Source: Pseudobutyrivibrio sp. OR37 (GTDB lineage Bacteria; Bacillota; Clostridia; Lachnospirales; Lachnospiraceae). From it: DNA of 64,000 nt. The notes below the pieces were generated by a model. The model saw nothing but the letters and a program-made list of their open reading frames with translations, did no database searches and had not been told where the DNA came from. Where the stretch lies: positions 1-64,000 of the forward strand of contig NZ_FOQF01000020.1 in the NCBI RefSeq assembly GCF_900113655.1. Reading direction: 5' to 3'. The position numbers were made by a program, and so were the translations under genes. This document shows positions 16,895 through 25,656 of the stretch, one piece after another; positions within the stretch are counted from its first letter, which is position 1, and each line of letters begins with the position of its first letter.

Positions 16895-17695
16895 TTATAA
16901 AACTACCTTTACCGCATAAAAAATGATTATATAAGCTACTATACAAATATAAGCTCTCTGATCAAGTGAGCTGTATTTAAGTGGGCGCATTTTAGTTCTG
17001 CCCTCACCACCATTGTAGCATCTTGCTTCCATTGCGTATGACAAATCGTTGGCACGTCTGAAGGCTGATACGAAAAGTGGAACCAAAAGTGGAACCATGT
17101 TTTTAGCCTTTTTGATAAGACCGCCTGATTCAAAATCAGCACCACGGGCCATCTGCGCCTTCATGATTTTATCAGTCTCCTCAATGAGGATTGGTATAAA
17201 TCTAAGGGCAATAGACATCATCATTGAAATCTCATGAACTGGAACGCCAAATTTCTTCATAAATCCTAAAGATTTCTCCAAACCATCTGTAAGCTGATTT
17301 GGTGTGGTTGTAAGTGTCATTAAAGATGTACCGATTATAAGAAGAATCATACGGCTGGTCATAAGCACTGCGTTCTTAAGTCCCACATCACTGATTGTTA
17401 AAAAGCCAAATGAAAAGATGGTAATACCAGGTGTCAAAAACAAGTTAAACAAGCCTGCGATTATCAGCAAGACAACTATGGACCTAAGTCCTTTAACCAT
17501 AAATGAAAATGGCACATGGCTCATTTTTATAATTCCAAAAAGTGTAAGTAAAACTATTGCAAATAAAACAACATTATCCACAGAAAACAAAGTGATAATA
17601 AAAACTAGTGTAGAAAACAGCTTCACTCTAGGGTCCAATGAATGGAGAATAGACTTTGCTGGATAATATTGTCCTAATGTTATTTCTCTAAGCAT
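16895..17695 (-). CDS. ecfT: Energy-coupling factor transporter membrane protein EcfT
   Basis: A 266-residue T-component of the group II ECF vitamin importers, with about five transmembrane helices. The N-terminus LGQYYPAKSILHSLDPRVKL is the family start. The coupling-helix motif occurs as AQMARGADFES (~183-193), and a second Ala-Arg-x element is AMEARCYNGGEGRTKM (~222-237). It transmits ATP hydrolysis by EcfA to exchangeable S-components encoded elsewhere. It is located between the fused ATPase and truA. Confidence 0.95.
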   Translation of the reverse strand: MLREITLGQYYPAKSILHSLDPRVKLFSTLVFIITLFSVDNVVLFAIVLLTLFGIIKMSHVPFSFMVKGLRSIVVLLIIAGLFNLFLTPGITIFSFGFLTISDVGLKNAVLMTSRMILLIIGTSLMTLTTTPNQLTDGLEKSLGFMKKFGVPVHEISMMMSIALRFIPILIEETDKIMKAQMARGADFESGGLIKKAKNMVPLLVPLFVSAFRRANDLSYAMEARCYNGGEGRTKMRPLKYSSLDQRAYICIVAYIIIFYAVKVVL

Positions 17696-17741
17696 ATTTA
17701 TAAATTCCTTTTTTAGTCAAATCCAAAACTGGTATCTGCTA

Positions 17742-19505
17742 TTAATTCAACGCCTTTAAAATAGAATCTCTGGCCTCTGTAACTGTAGTTGCACTTGCAT
17801 CTACATCAAAGCCTGCATCTATCAAATCGTTCATTACGTATGTAACCTGAGGAGCTGCAAGTCCCATTTTCTCAAGCTCCTTGTAGTGAGCGAAAACTTC
17901 CTTTGGTGTACCATCAAATGCTGGGCGACCTGCATCCATAACGATGATTCTATCAACATAGTTGGCAACATCCTCCATTGAATGAGATACAAGGATAACT
18001 GTGTCGCCGCGTTTTTCGTGCATGTCCTTGATAAGACCTAAGATATCATCACGTCCCTTAGGGTCCAGACCTGCTGTTGGCTCATCCAAAATAAGAACTG
18101 CTGGCTTCATGGCGATAACACCGGCAATAGCTGCACGACGCTTCTGTCCACCAGAAAGCTCGAATGGGGATGCCAGATATAATTCCTCTGGAAGCTTAAC
18201 CAGACCAAGTGCCTCATAGGCACGCTTTATCTGTTCCTTTTCATCCAAGCCCTGATTCTTAGGGCCGAACTGAACATCCTTAAATACTGTAGTTTCGAAA
18301 AGCTGATGCTCAGGGTACTGGAATACCATACCCACCTGAGTACGCAAATCCTTCAAATCAAAATCCTTATCGTAGATATCCTGCCCACGATAATAGATAT
18401 GACCGTCTGTAGCCTTAATAAGGCCGTTCAAATGCTGAACAAGTGTAGACTTGCCACTACCTGTGTGGCCGATAACACCAATGAACTCGCCCTCTTTTAT
18501 TGAAAGGCTAACATCGTCTAAGGCTGTAACCTCGTAGGCTGTTCCTGGCGAATATTTATATGATGCATGGTCAAGAATGAGTACGTTGTCACCAAATGAT
18601 TTTTTATCTTCTGGCTGTGATGCAACTGATGCCTGACCTGCTGCTAGCTTGCGTAAGTTTAATTGGCAAAGAGCCTCTAACAATTCCTTTCTAGTAAGAA
18701 TACATTCAGGAATCTGAAGGCCAGATTTTCTAAGCTCATGCGCCAAAAGTGTAACCTGTGGCACATCAAGGCTGTGCTCCTTTAGAAGCTCAACATCCTT
18801 GAAAATCTCTCTTGGGGTGCCTTCCATGAAGACCTTACCCTTTTCCATTACAAATACATAATCAGAATCAACAACCTCTTCCATGTAATGTGTAATGAGA
18901 ATAACTGTAATTCCCTTTTCACGGTTAAGAGTGTGAACTGCTCTAAGCACGTCTGCTCTTCCATCTGGGTCAAGCATGGCTGTTGGCTCATCCAAAATAA
19001 TGCACTTTGGCTCCATGGCCATAACGCCTGCGATGGCAACACGCTGCTTCTGACCACCTGAGAGCTTGTTAGGTGAATGGCTTCTGTATTTTTGCATTCC
19101 AACCATCTTGAGAGACTTGTCTACGCGAACAAGAATTTCTTCAGTTGGCACGCCGATATTTTCTGGGCCGAAGGCCACATCCTCATCTACAACAGAAGCG
19201 ATTATCTGATTGTCAGGGTTTTGGAAAACCATGCCAGCTGTTTGACGAACTGCAAATGTATACTCGTCATCAGATGTATTCATTTCATCAACCCAAATAG
19301 TGCCCTCCGATGGAGTTAACAGAGCATTAATATGCTTTGCGAAAGTAGATTTACCAGAACCGTTATGTCCTAAAATGGATATAAACTGTCCTGGCTCTAC
19401 ATTAAGATTAACGTGGTCGAGGGCAGTGTGAATGCTTTCAACATTGCCCTCTTCGTCACGTCTTATATATTCATGTACTAAATCTTTAGATCTGATAATT
19501 GACAT
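17742..19505 (-). CDS. Fused energy-coupling factor ATPase (EcfA1-EcfA2 in one chain)
   Basis: A 587-residue protein with two complete ABC ATPase domains, where most Firmicutes have two ~280-residue subunits. Domain 1: Walker A GHNGSGKST (46-54), Q-loop in VFQNPDNQI, signature LSGGQKQR (148-155), Walker B CIILDEPT. Domain 2: Walker A GHTGSGKST (346-354), VFQYPEHQL, signature LSGGQKRR (450-457), Walker B VLILDEPT. The linker is ~285-305. Each half ends with the EcfA C-terminal segment (VPQVT / APQVTYVMNDL). Order and similarity indicate EcfA1 then EcfA2. It starts 9 nt after trmL ends. Confidence 0.93.
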   Translation of the reverse strand: MSIIRSKDLVHEYIRRDEEGNVESIHTALDHVNLNVEPGQFISILGHNGSGKSTFAKHINALLTPSEGTIWVDEMNTSDDEYTFAVRQTAGMVFQNPDNQIIASVVDEDVAFGPENIGVPTEEILVRVDKSLKMVGMQKYRSHSPNKLSGGQKQRVAIAGVMAMEPKCIILDEPTAMLDPDGRADVLRAVHTLNREKGITVILITHYMEEVVDSDYVFVMEKGKVFMEGTPREIFKDVELLKEHSLDVPQVTLLAHELRKSGLQIPECILTRKELLEALCQLNLRKLAAGQASVASQPEDKKSFGDNVLILDHASYKYSPGTAYEVTALDDVSLSIKEGEFIGVIGHTGSGKSTLVQHLNGLIKATDGHIYYRGQDIYDKDFDLKDLRTQVGMVFQYPEHQLFETTVFKDVQFGPKNQGLDEKEQIKRAYEALGLVKLPEELYLASPFELSGGQKRRAAIAGVIAMKPAVLILDEPTAGLDPKGRDDILGLIKDMHEKRGDTVILVSHSMEDVANYVDRIIVMDAGRPAFDGTPKEVFAHYKELEKMGLAAPQVTYVMNDLIDAGFDVDASATTVTEARDSILKALN

Positions 19506-19514
19506 TGGTACCTG

Positions 19515-20012
19515 CTATTCCTTCCAGTCAAGTCTATGCAAATTACCCTCGGTCTCTAAATCGAGGAAGTCGTTTTGTCTCAGTGCCTCGTATAAAACTA
19601 CGGCAACTGAATTTGATAAATTAAGGGATCTGATATCATGTCCCATTGGTATACGAACACAATTCTCCTCATTATCAACAAGGATTTCTTCAGGGATTCC
19701 TGCTGATTCCTTGCCAAACATTATGTAGCAGTCTGGTTCGTAATGAACATCTGTATGTTTTCTTTTGGCTTTTGTGGTAGCCATATAAACCTTAGCATCT
19801 GGGTTCTTTGCCTTGAAGTCTTCCCAATCATCATAGCGGAAAACCTCTAGCTTATCCCAGTAATCCATGCCGGCACGCTTTACTGTCTTATCTGTAAGCA
19901 CAAAACCAAGTGGCTCAATCAAATGAAGACGAGTTCCTGTAGCACAGCATGTTCGCCCAATATTCCCCGTATTTGCAGGAATCTCAGGCTCATGTAATAC
20001 AATATTTAACAT
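19515..20012 (-). CDS. trmL: tRNA (cytidine/uridine-34 2'-O)-methyltransferase TrmL
   Basis: A 165-residue SPOUT methyltransferase. It begins MLNIVLHEPEIPANTGNIGR, includes MFGKESAGIPEEIL, and has the knotted SAM site RIPMGHDIRSLNLSNSVAVV near the C-terminus. It methylates the wobble base of tRNA-Leu isoacceptors in characterised homologues. The ATG at 20012 gives the canonical start and follows AGAGG; an upstream in-frame ATG adds only a non-conserved tail derived from intergenic sequence. Confidence 0.95.
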   Translation of the reverse strand: MLNIVLHEPEIPANTGNIGRTCCATGTRLHLIEPLGFVLTDKTVKRAGMDYWDKLEVFRYDDWEDFKAKNPDAKVYMATTKAKRKHTDVHYEPDCYIMFGKESAGIPEEILVDNEENCVRIPMGHDIRSLNLSNSVAVVLYEALRQNDFLDLETEGNLHRLDWKE

Positions 20013-20056
20013 TTTAAAACCTCTAGTCTGTGTACAGAGTGTTACGGCGACAATCC

Positions 20057-20105
20057 ACCTCATCAGTCAGCTAAAGCTGACAGCTTCCCCTCAAGGGGAA
20101 GCCTT
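20057..20105 (-). repeat. Palindromic intergenic repeat, copy 2
   Basis: A variant of the family with GTCAGC/GCTGAC and CTTCCCC/GGGGAAG hairpins and the CCTCATCAG end. It lies between the aminotransferase and trmL genes. Confidence 0.8.
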
Positions 20106-20161
20106 TTACATTCTGTTCTATACGTTTTTTTTAATCAACTACGTCTCATAAACCTAACGAA

Positions 20162-20250
20162 CATAATTCAGTTAACAAAGTAAAAATGTTCTGAATGAGA
20201 CATTCTTAGTCGAATGAAGAATATTTTTTCTTTGTTAACGTAGAATTATG
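20162..20250. repeat. Large imperfect palindrome P1
   Basis: Outer arm 20162-20169 pairs with 20243-20250 (8 bp). The next arm 20171-20180 (GTTAACAAAG) pairs perfectly with 20230-20239. Inner A-rich and T-rich segments extend the fold. It starts 31 nt past the aminotransferase stop codon (minus strand). No ORF is visible. It resembles P2 (21961) and P3 (57428) in size and position. Confidence 0.6.
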
Positions 20251-20280
20251 CACACAGCCTACGCTGATTTTGTGCTCAGC

Positions 20281-21450
20281 CTACGATTTACGTAGTTCGT
20301 CGACAAATTCTTCGATGCGGTCCATAGCGCGCTTTAGGCTTTCAAGGGAGTATGCGTAGGAAATACGTACGTTGCCCTCTCCGCTTTCACCGAAGGCTGT
20401 TCCTGGAACCACGGCAACCTCTTTCTCACGAAGGAGGCGTGTACAGAATTCTTCGGAAGTCATTCCGAATTCTGTGATGGATGGGAAAATGTAGAAGGCT
20501 CCGTATGGTTCGAAGCATTTGATTCCCATTTTCTTAAAGCGATTAAGGAGATAACGACGTCTGTCATTATATTCCTCTCGCATGTGAGCTACATCCTCAT
20601 CGCAGTCACGGATAGCTGTTACTGCAGCGTACTGACTGGTAGTAGGTGCACACATAATAGCAAACTGATGAATCTTTGTCATCTGCTTTACTATAATTTC
20701 TGGAGCACAAACATAACCAAGTCTCCATCCTGTCATGGCATGACTCTTTGAAAAACCATTGATGTAGATGGTGCGCTCCTTCATACCTGGGAAGCTGGCA
20801 ATTGAAACATGCCCCTCCCCTGTATAGGTAAGCTCTCCATAGATTTCATCTGTAAGCACAAACAAATCGTACTTTTTAACAAGCTCTACGATTGGCTCTA
20901 AATCTTCCTTTTCCATAACAGCTCCTGTAGGGTTATTAGGGAAAGGCATGATTAAAATCTTTGTTTTATCGGTGATTGCTGCCTCTAATTCCTCTGGCTT
21001 AAGTCTGAATTCATTTTCTTCCTTAAGGTTGATTGGAACTGGCACACCACCAGCAAGTATTGTACATGGTTCGTAGCTTACATAGCAAGGCTGAGGAATA
21101 AGAACCTCATCTCCTACATCAAGCATGGCACGAAGAGCAATATCAATACCCTCTGAACCACCTACTGTCATAAGCATCTCTGTAAGTGGATTATAATCCA
21201 AATTATAGTGACGCTTTAAAAAATCTGCAATCTCTACTCTAAGCTCCTTCAATCCTGAGTTAGATGTATAGAAGGTGCGGCCTCTTTCCAATGAATAGAT
21301 TGCTTCGTCTCTAACCTTCCATGGTGTATCAAAATCTGGCTCACCTACACCAAGTGAAATAGCATCTGGCATTTCTGCCACAATATCAAAAAACTTTCTG
21401 ATGCCAGAAGGCTTTATCTCTGTAATAGTATGATTTAAAGGATTTCTCAT
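20281..21450 (-). CDS. Class I/II (PatA/AspC-type) pyridoxal-phosphate aminotransferase
   Basis: A 389-residue fold-type I aminotransferase. Visible landmarks: LGVGEPDFDTP near the N-terminus, GGSEGIDIAL, NNPTGAV (substrate carboxylate region), TDEIYGELTY (PLP Asp ~201), and the Schiff-base Lys235 in NGFSKSHAMTGWRLG. It resembles PatA-like aromatic/aspartate aminotransferases. Its start overlaps the Lrp-type regulator by 4 nt (ATGA), so the two are translated together. The exact amino acid is not predictable. Confidence 0.92.
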   Translation of the reverse strand: MRNPLNHTITEIKPSGIRKFFDIVAEMPDAISLGVGEPDFDTPWKVRDEAIYSLERGRTFYTSNSGLKELRVEIADFLKRHYNLDYNPLTEMLMTVGGSEGIDIALRAMLDVGDEVLIPQPCYVSYEPCTILAGGVPVPINLKEENEFRLKPEELEAAITDKTKILIMPFPNNPTGAVMEKEDLEPIVELVKKYDLFVLTDEIYGELTYTGEGHVSIASFPGMKERTIYINGFSKSHAMTGWRLGYVCAPEIIVKQMTKIHQFAIMCAPTTSQYAAVTAIRDCDEDVAHMREEYNDRRRYLLNRFKKMGIKCFEPYGAFYIFPSITEFGMTSEEFCTRLLREKEVAVVPGTAFGESGEGNVRISYAYSLESLKRAMDRIEEFVDELRKS

Positions 21451-21929
21451 AGACTCACCTTCTCCCTCTCATCAACGTGCTTTTCTGCCATAATGATGCC
21501 GTGATCCTTGTATTTCTTAAGGACGAAGTTTGTCTGTGTTGAAAGCACTGAATCAAGTGGAGAAAGCTTTGCAGAAACAAAATCTGCAACCTCTCTAAGT
21601 GTATGACCTTCAATTGAAACCATGAAATCATAGCTTCCTGAAATAAGATAAACTGCATCTACCTCTGGATAATTGTAGATGCGCTCTGCAACCTTATCAA
21701 ATCCCATGCCACGCTGAGGTGTAACGCGAACCTCAATAAGAGCTGAAACCTTTTCAACGCTGGCCTTCTCCCAATTAATAAGAGTAGGATAACCGCAAAT
21801 GATATGCTCGCTTTCCATAGCCTCCAGCTCGTTCACTACTGTGGCCTGGTCGCAGCCAAGCATCATTGCCAAGTCCTCTAAATCAATCTTACTGTTATGC
21901 TCAATATAAGTTAAAATCTTCTCTCTCAT
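21447..21929 (-). CDS. Lrp/AsnC-family transcriptional regulator
   Basis: A 160-residue regulator with an N-terminal winged HTH (MREKILTYIEHNSKIDLEDL, MLGCDQATVVNELEAMES) and a C-terminal RAM ligand-binding domain (~65-140, VSALIEVRVTPQRGMGFDKV, then YDFMVSIEGHTLREVADFV). Overlap with the aminotransferase start suggests amino-acid-responsive control of that gene. Confidence 0.92.
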   Translation of the reverse strand: MREKILTYIEHNSKIDLEDLAMMLGCDQATVVNELEAMESEHIICGYPTLINWEKASVEKVSALIEVRVTPQRGMGFDKVAERIYNYPEVDAVYLISGSYDFMVSIEGHTLREVADFVSAKLSPLDSVLSTQTNFVLKKYKDHGIIMAEKHVDEREKVSL

Positions 21930-21960
21930 TTTTTCACCCCTTAATCTTTCTCTAGCCTAC

Positions 21961-22110
21961 GCCTGCTATATGAAGTCTAAATATATTTCCATTCGCCACG
22001 CTCTCGCTCTATACGTAACGTAGCAGTACTAAGCTCGCGCTCTGCGCTCACTAAGTGCTGACGTTACTCCACGGGCTCATGGCAATATATTCAGCCTCCA
22101 TCTAGCAGGC
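21961..22110. repeat. Large imperfect palindrome P2
   Basis: Terminal arms GCCTGCTA (21961-21968) and TAGCAGGC (22103-22110) are perfect inverted repeats. Inside are AATATATT on both sides (21980-21987, 22084-22091), GTAACGT/ACGTTAC, and a GCGC-rich tip. It fills the gap between the AIR-synthase-like gene and the Lrp gene, with no ORF. Confidence 0.6.
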
Positions 22111-22128
22111 TTAGTTTACATAAATACT

Positions 22129-23127
22129 TTATTTTCGTTCTACGTTTGGTACGGAATAGAGTGCGTCGGCTTTTGGTGGTTCGAGGAAGCGGACCTCGTC
22201 GCCACTGATGACGCACTTATCGTTTGAAGAGTTGGACTTTCCGATAATGGCGGATGCTACCCCCGCATCACGCAATTTTCTAACAAGTCCATTGCCATCG
22301 TTTGTGGCTATCAGCATAGAGCCTGATGATATGAGTTCGTATGGATTGATTCCAAAGAACTCGCACACCTCTATTGTTTCCTGCTTAACAGGGATGGCCT
22401 TTAAATCTACATCAACTCCTACTCCAGAGGCTTCTGCCATTTCCCATAATGCACCGAAGATACCGCCTTCGGTAACATCATGCATAGCTGCTACCCCATG
22501 CTCTACTGCAATGCGGCTTTCTGGGAGAACGCTTAAGTACTGGTCAAAGCCCTTGGCTGTATCTATAAGGCTTTGAGGCAATCTGGTAAGAAGCTCCTCT
22601 TCGTGGTCTTTTGCAATGATGGATGTGCCTTCAAGGCCAATCCATTTGGTAAGCACGATATCCATGTCAGGCTTAGCGCCGCCAGTGGAAACCATGCAAC
22701 CCTTTTTAACCTTACCAACTGCTGTTACAGAAATAAGTGGCTGATTGACTGCCTCTGTAACCTCGGTGTGGCCGCCCATAACCTGGACGTTGTATCTCTT
22801 GCAGGCATTATCAACCTGCTCCATAATCGCCTTGAGTTTGGCCTCCCTCATCCTAGGAGTGAGCAAAACTGTAAGCAAAATGCCAATTGGTTCTGCTCCT
22901 GCACTGGCCAAATCGTTGATTGAAACAGTAACTGCAAGCTCTCCAATATCAGAAGCTGTGCCTGTGATAGGATCTGTGGACATTACGATTTCTTCATCAG
23001 GTCCTACCTGAAGAGTGGCACAATCCTCGCCAATGCTAGGACCATTGCCAACTTCTGGTCTTTTAACGTGTAATTGTTTAATAACCGAGCGTTTAAGAAC
23101 ACTCTCCTTTAATTTTCCGATTTCCAT
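22129..23127 (-). CDS. AIR synthase-related (HypE/ThiL/SelD-superfamily) protein
   Basis: A 332-residue PurM-like ATP-binding protein. The N-terminal half has GPSIGEDCATLQVG and STDPITGTASDIGELAVTVS with the conserved Asp. The middle has GGHTEVT, and the C-terminal half has the glycine-rich HDVTEGGIFGALWEMAEASG (~218-237). It is closest to HypE-like proteins seen in clostridia without other hyp genes. No hydrogenase maturation genes are nearby, so the precise role is open: hydrogenase maturation, phosphokinase, or another ATP-dependent dehydration. Confidence 0.8.
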   Translation of the reverse strand: MEIGKLKESVLKRSVIKQLHVKRPEVGNGPSIGEDCATLQVGPDEEIVMSTDPITGTASDIGELAVTVSINDLASAGAEPIGILLTVLLTPRMREAKLKAIMEQVDNACKRYNVQVMGGHTEVTEAVNQPLISVTAVGKVKKGCMVSTGGAKPDMDIVLTKWIGLEGTSIIAKDHEEELLTRLPQSLIDTAKGFDQYLSVLPESRIAVEHGVAAMHDVTEGGIFGALWEMAEASGVGVDVDLKAIPVKQETIEVCEFFGINPYELISSGSMLIATNDGNGLVRKLRDAGVASAIIGKSNSSNDKCVISGDEVRFLEPPKADALYSVPNVERK

Positions 23128-23145
23128 AAATATTATCCTAAAAAA

Positions 23146-24843
23146 CTAGTTAGCTGTGTCTCCTGTTGCCTGTGGTGCTGGAATCTCCTCTGGCACTGGC
23201 TGTGTTGTAGCATCCGGTGCTGGAGTTGGTGTTTCCGGTGTAGCTGGTGCGGCACCATCCTGAGCATTTTCAGGTGGATTTGTCACCTTGTACTTAGGTG
23301 TAATAACAAATGGTGTTGAATTGGCAACTCCTGGAGCGTAGGTTGCAATTGCGTTTGCAATAGTTGTTACGTCCTGAGTGTTGACTGCCTGAAGCATCGC
23401 ATAGGAAAGATTTGGGTCTTCTGATGCAATACCTACTGTAACCATTCTGTTAGATGGATTGTATTTACTATTATTATATACCTCGCGGCTTACTTCCTCG
23501 CCATTCTCGTAAACGATTTTCCAAAGACGAGCCGAATAGCCTGTATGACCGCCAACAGTAGTTGTCATCTTGCCAAGTGGTACATTTGGATCTGCCACCC
23601 ACTGTGTATTCTGCACGTTTACACCAGTGATTTCTGTTTCGTATTTTACACTGTGTGCCGGGTCATCCTCTTCCTTACCATAGATATTGAAGTAGGCCTT
23701 GTTTCCGTCACAATAGCCTTCTATATAAATAGGGTAATTCTTGTTGTTACGGATTTGGAAATCCTTGCCGCCACTTTCAGCAATAGCTGCATCCTGTGAA
23801 GGTGGAACATAGGTAACAATCATGGAGTGGCAGGAACGTGTAACAATCCCAAGCTCTGCCTCTCTGACAGCACCATAAAGTGTGGTAGAAACCTGGCAGA
23901 TACCGCCGCCATAGGTTTCAACAGTAGTTCCGTTTTCGTAGGAACCTGCAAGCATGTATCCATTCTCTGCAGAGAAAGGTGTGATTGTATTTAAAACTGA
24001 AAATTCATCTCCTGGGTAAAGGATAGTTCCATTGATAAAGCCTACACCGTTTGCAACGTTGTTCTTTCTGGCTGTAGATGAAGAACTATAATCTGTATTA
24101 AAGCTTCCAAGTAAATCCTTGATTTCGGCGAGCTCTTCCTTGCTTCCTCTAGGCTCCTTAACGATAGTTGAAAGCTCGATAGTAGCTGACTGCTTGTCCC
24201 AATCGTTTTCTATGAAATCTGCAATGATATCAACCGATTCATCCACCTGCACTACTACACCGGAAGAACCTTCGTGGAATACGAACTGTCCGTTTTCCCT
24301 TGTAAGATAATCATCGCTAGCCTCGTCATTTACCTGAGAAGAGGCTGATGAAAGATAGGTGTTAAGTGCTGCTCTATCTACTCCTAAAGAAAGAGCAAAG
24401 TCCTTTCCTCTTCCTTCCTCTAAGTCCTTGCTGGCCTTGAATCTTTCGGCAAAATTTCCGTATGAGCCGTAGTTGGCTGCCTTGGTGGTTACATCGCTAT
24501 TTTTAGCTCCGATGCAAATGTCTGCTCCAGTTGCATTAATCTGCTGGCCATTGGCCGATAATGTAAAGGAAACATCATCATACTGGGCGAAATAATCATC
24601 TACCACGCTTTTAGCCTCTGCTACTGTCATTCCGCCTACAGATGTACCTGCTATTGAAATTCCTTTTGGAATGATTCGTAGATTGTCCTCATCCTCGGAA
24701 ACTGCTTCTGCTTCCTCATTAGCAAGCTCCTCTTCTGAGACTGAGGCTGCTTCGCCTGCTTCCTCTGCATAGACATTTGTAGGAGCTACAAGGGTACCCG
24801 CAAATGTCAAAGACATAATAATTGATAAAAATCTTTTTTTCAT
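23146..24843 (-). CDS. VanW-family cell-envelope protein with PG-binding-4 repeats
   Basis: A 565-residue exported protein with signal peptide MKKRFLSIIMSLTFAGTLVA. After an acidic stretch come PG_binding_4 type modules (~50-240, ISIAGTSVGGMTVAEAKSVV). A VanW domain follows (~265-400) with NGTILYPGDEFSVLNTITPF and ETYGGGICQVSTTLYGAVR, then a G5-like/beta segment and a Pro-Thr-rich tail. Start 24843 is chosen for the signal peptide and GAGGG upstream. The family is linked to the cell wall but its biochemical function is unknown, and it does not by itself indicate vancomycin resistance. Confidence 0.85.
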   Translation of the reverse strand: MKKRFLSIIMSLTFAGTLVAPTNVYAEEAGEAASVSEEELANEEAEAVSEDEDNLRIIPKGISIAGTSVGGMTVAEAKSVVDDYFAQYDDVSFTLSANGQQINATGADICIGAKNSDVTTKAANYGSYGNFAERFKASKDLEEGRGKDFALSLGVDRAALNTYLSSASSQVNDEASDDYLTRENGQFVFHEGSSGVVVQVDESVDIIADFIENDWDKQSATIELSTIVKEPRGSKEELAEIKDLLGSFNTDYSSSSTARKNNVANGVGFINGTILYPGDEFSVLNTITPFSAENGYMLAGSYENGTTVETYGGGICQVSTTLYGAVREAELGIVTRSCHSMIVTYVPPSQDAAIAESGGKDFQIRNNKNYPIYIEGYCDGNKAYFNIYGKEEDDPAHSVKYETEITGVNVQNTQWVADPNVPLGKMTTTVGGHTGYSARLWKIVYENGEEVSREVYNNSKYNPSNRMVTVGIASEDPNLSYAMLQAVNTQDVTTIANAIATYAPGVANSTPFVITPKYKVTNPPENAQDGAAPATPETPTPAPDATTQPVPEEIPAPQATGDTAN

Positions 24844-24894
24844 AATATTCTTGCCCTCATTATTATTTGACATCGCTAATCTATTAAAATAAAC

Positions 24895-24993
24895 TTAAAT
24901 TAAAGCACTTGCAAATGTGGTAAATACCATACAAACCACAACAATTACTAAAATTATTCCAGCTATAAGCTGTTGTTTTTTTGATCTTTTCAT
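24895..24993 (-). CDS. 32-residue single-pass membrane protein
   Basis: A short ORF encoding a basic N-terminus MKRSKKQQ, then a hydrophobic helix LIAGIILVIVVVCMVFTTFA, ending SALI. GCGAGG stands 7-8 nt before the ATG. It resembles short clostridial membrane proteins found downstream or upstream of envelope genes. It is divergent from the gene at 25024 and just upstream of the VanW gene, so it may be co-transcribed with the latter. Confidence 0.6.
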   Translation of the reverse strand: MKRSKKQQLIAGIILVIVVVCMVFTTFASALI

Positions 24994-25023
24994 AAAATAC
25001 CTCGCATAAGTAAAGGAGCAACT

Positions 25024-25656
25024 ATGGGCTTCCCAATATTACCTTTTGTCTTATTATTTTTAATCTGGTTAGCAATTAGAATCAAAACCCTCGATGCTAA
25101 ACAAGAGCAGGAGGAAGCTGAATTCTGGGCTAAGGAAAAAGCCGCTAATGCTACCCCAGCAATGGATATATCTAATCTAAGATATATTACCATTCCAATA
25201 GAGAAATTTCCATTAAATTTTAGTAATGACGAAAAAGTTATGGAAATAGAAAGTGAACTTATAGAATTATCCACCCACAAGCTTCTCAATCTTTCTGGGA
25301 TTTCCAACACCGATTTAAAGCTAACTTATGGTGTTCCAAACTTTGAAACAATGACACAAATCGGCGAAGATTTTGATAAAATGTGTATTTTGCTAAATTC
25401 CTATTCCAAAATACTAATCTCTTCTGACAAAGAGGAGGATGCCGTTAAGGTTTTGGAATTTGCCATCGGTGTAGGCACTGATATTAGCGAAAGCTATATC
25501 ATGCTAGCCAATTTATACAAAAAGCGCTCACAGCAAGAAAAGCTAGGCTTTCTCAGGGAGCGCATTTTAAATAGTAATCTACTATTGAAAGATTCAATTT
25601 TAAATAAGATCGACAACTCTACTGAGGAAAATTTCTACACCAGCAGCCCAGAGTAA
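25024..25656 (+). CDS. Membrane-anchored hypothetical protein
   Basis: A 210-residue protein with one N-terminal transmembrane helix (residues ~3-19, MGFPILPFVLLFLIWLAIRI) and a cytosolic helical region. Its C-terminal part (~130-195) reads like tetratricopeptide-type helices (DAVKVLEFAIGVGTDISESY, IMLANLYKKRSQQEKLGFLR). GGAG precedes the ATG. I do not recognise the family beyond similar Lachnospiraceae proteins. Its last 57 nt overlap the 3' end of the convergent membrane gene. Confidence 0.75.
   Translation: MGFPILPFVLLFLIWLAIRIKTLDAKQEQEEAEFWAKEKAANATPAMDISNLRYITIPIEKFPLNFSNDEKVMEIESELIELSTHKLLNLSGISNTDLKLTYGVPNFETMTQIGEDFDKMCILLNSYSKILISSDKEEDAVKVLEFAIGVGTDISESYIMLANLYKKRSQQEKLGFLRERILNSNLLLKDSILNKIDNSTEENFYTSSPE

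Noticed and set aside
23146-24843. Vancomycin resistance locus (VanW)
   Set aside because: No vanH/A/X genes nearby; VanW-domain proteins are widespread and unlinked to resistance.
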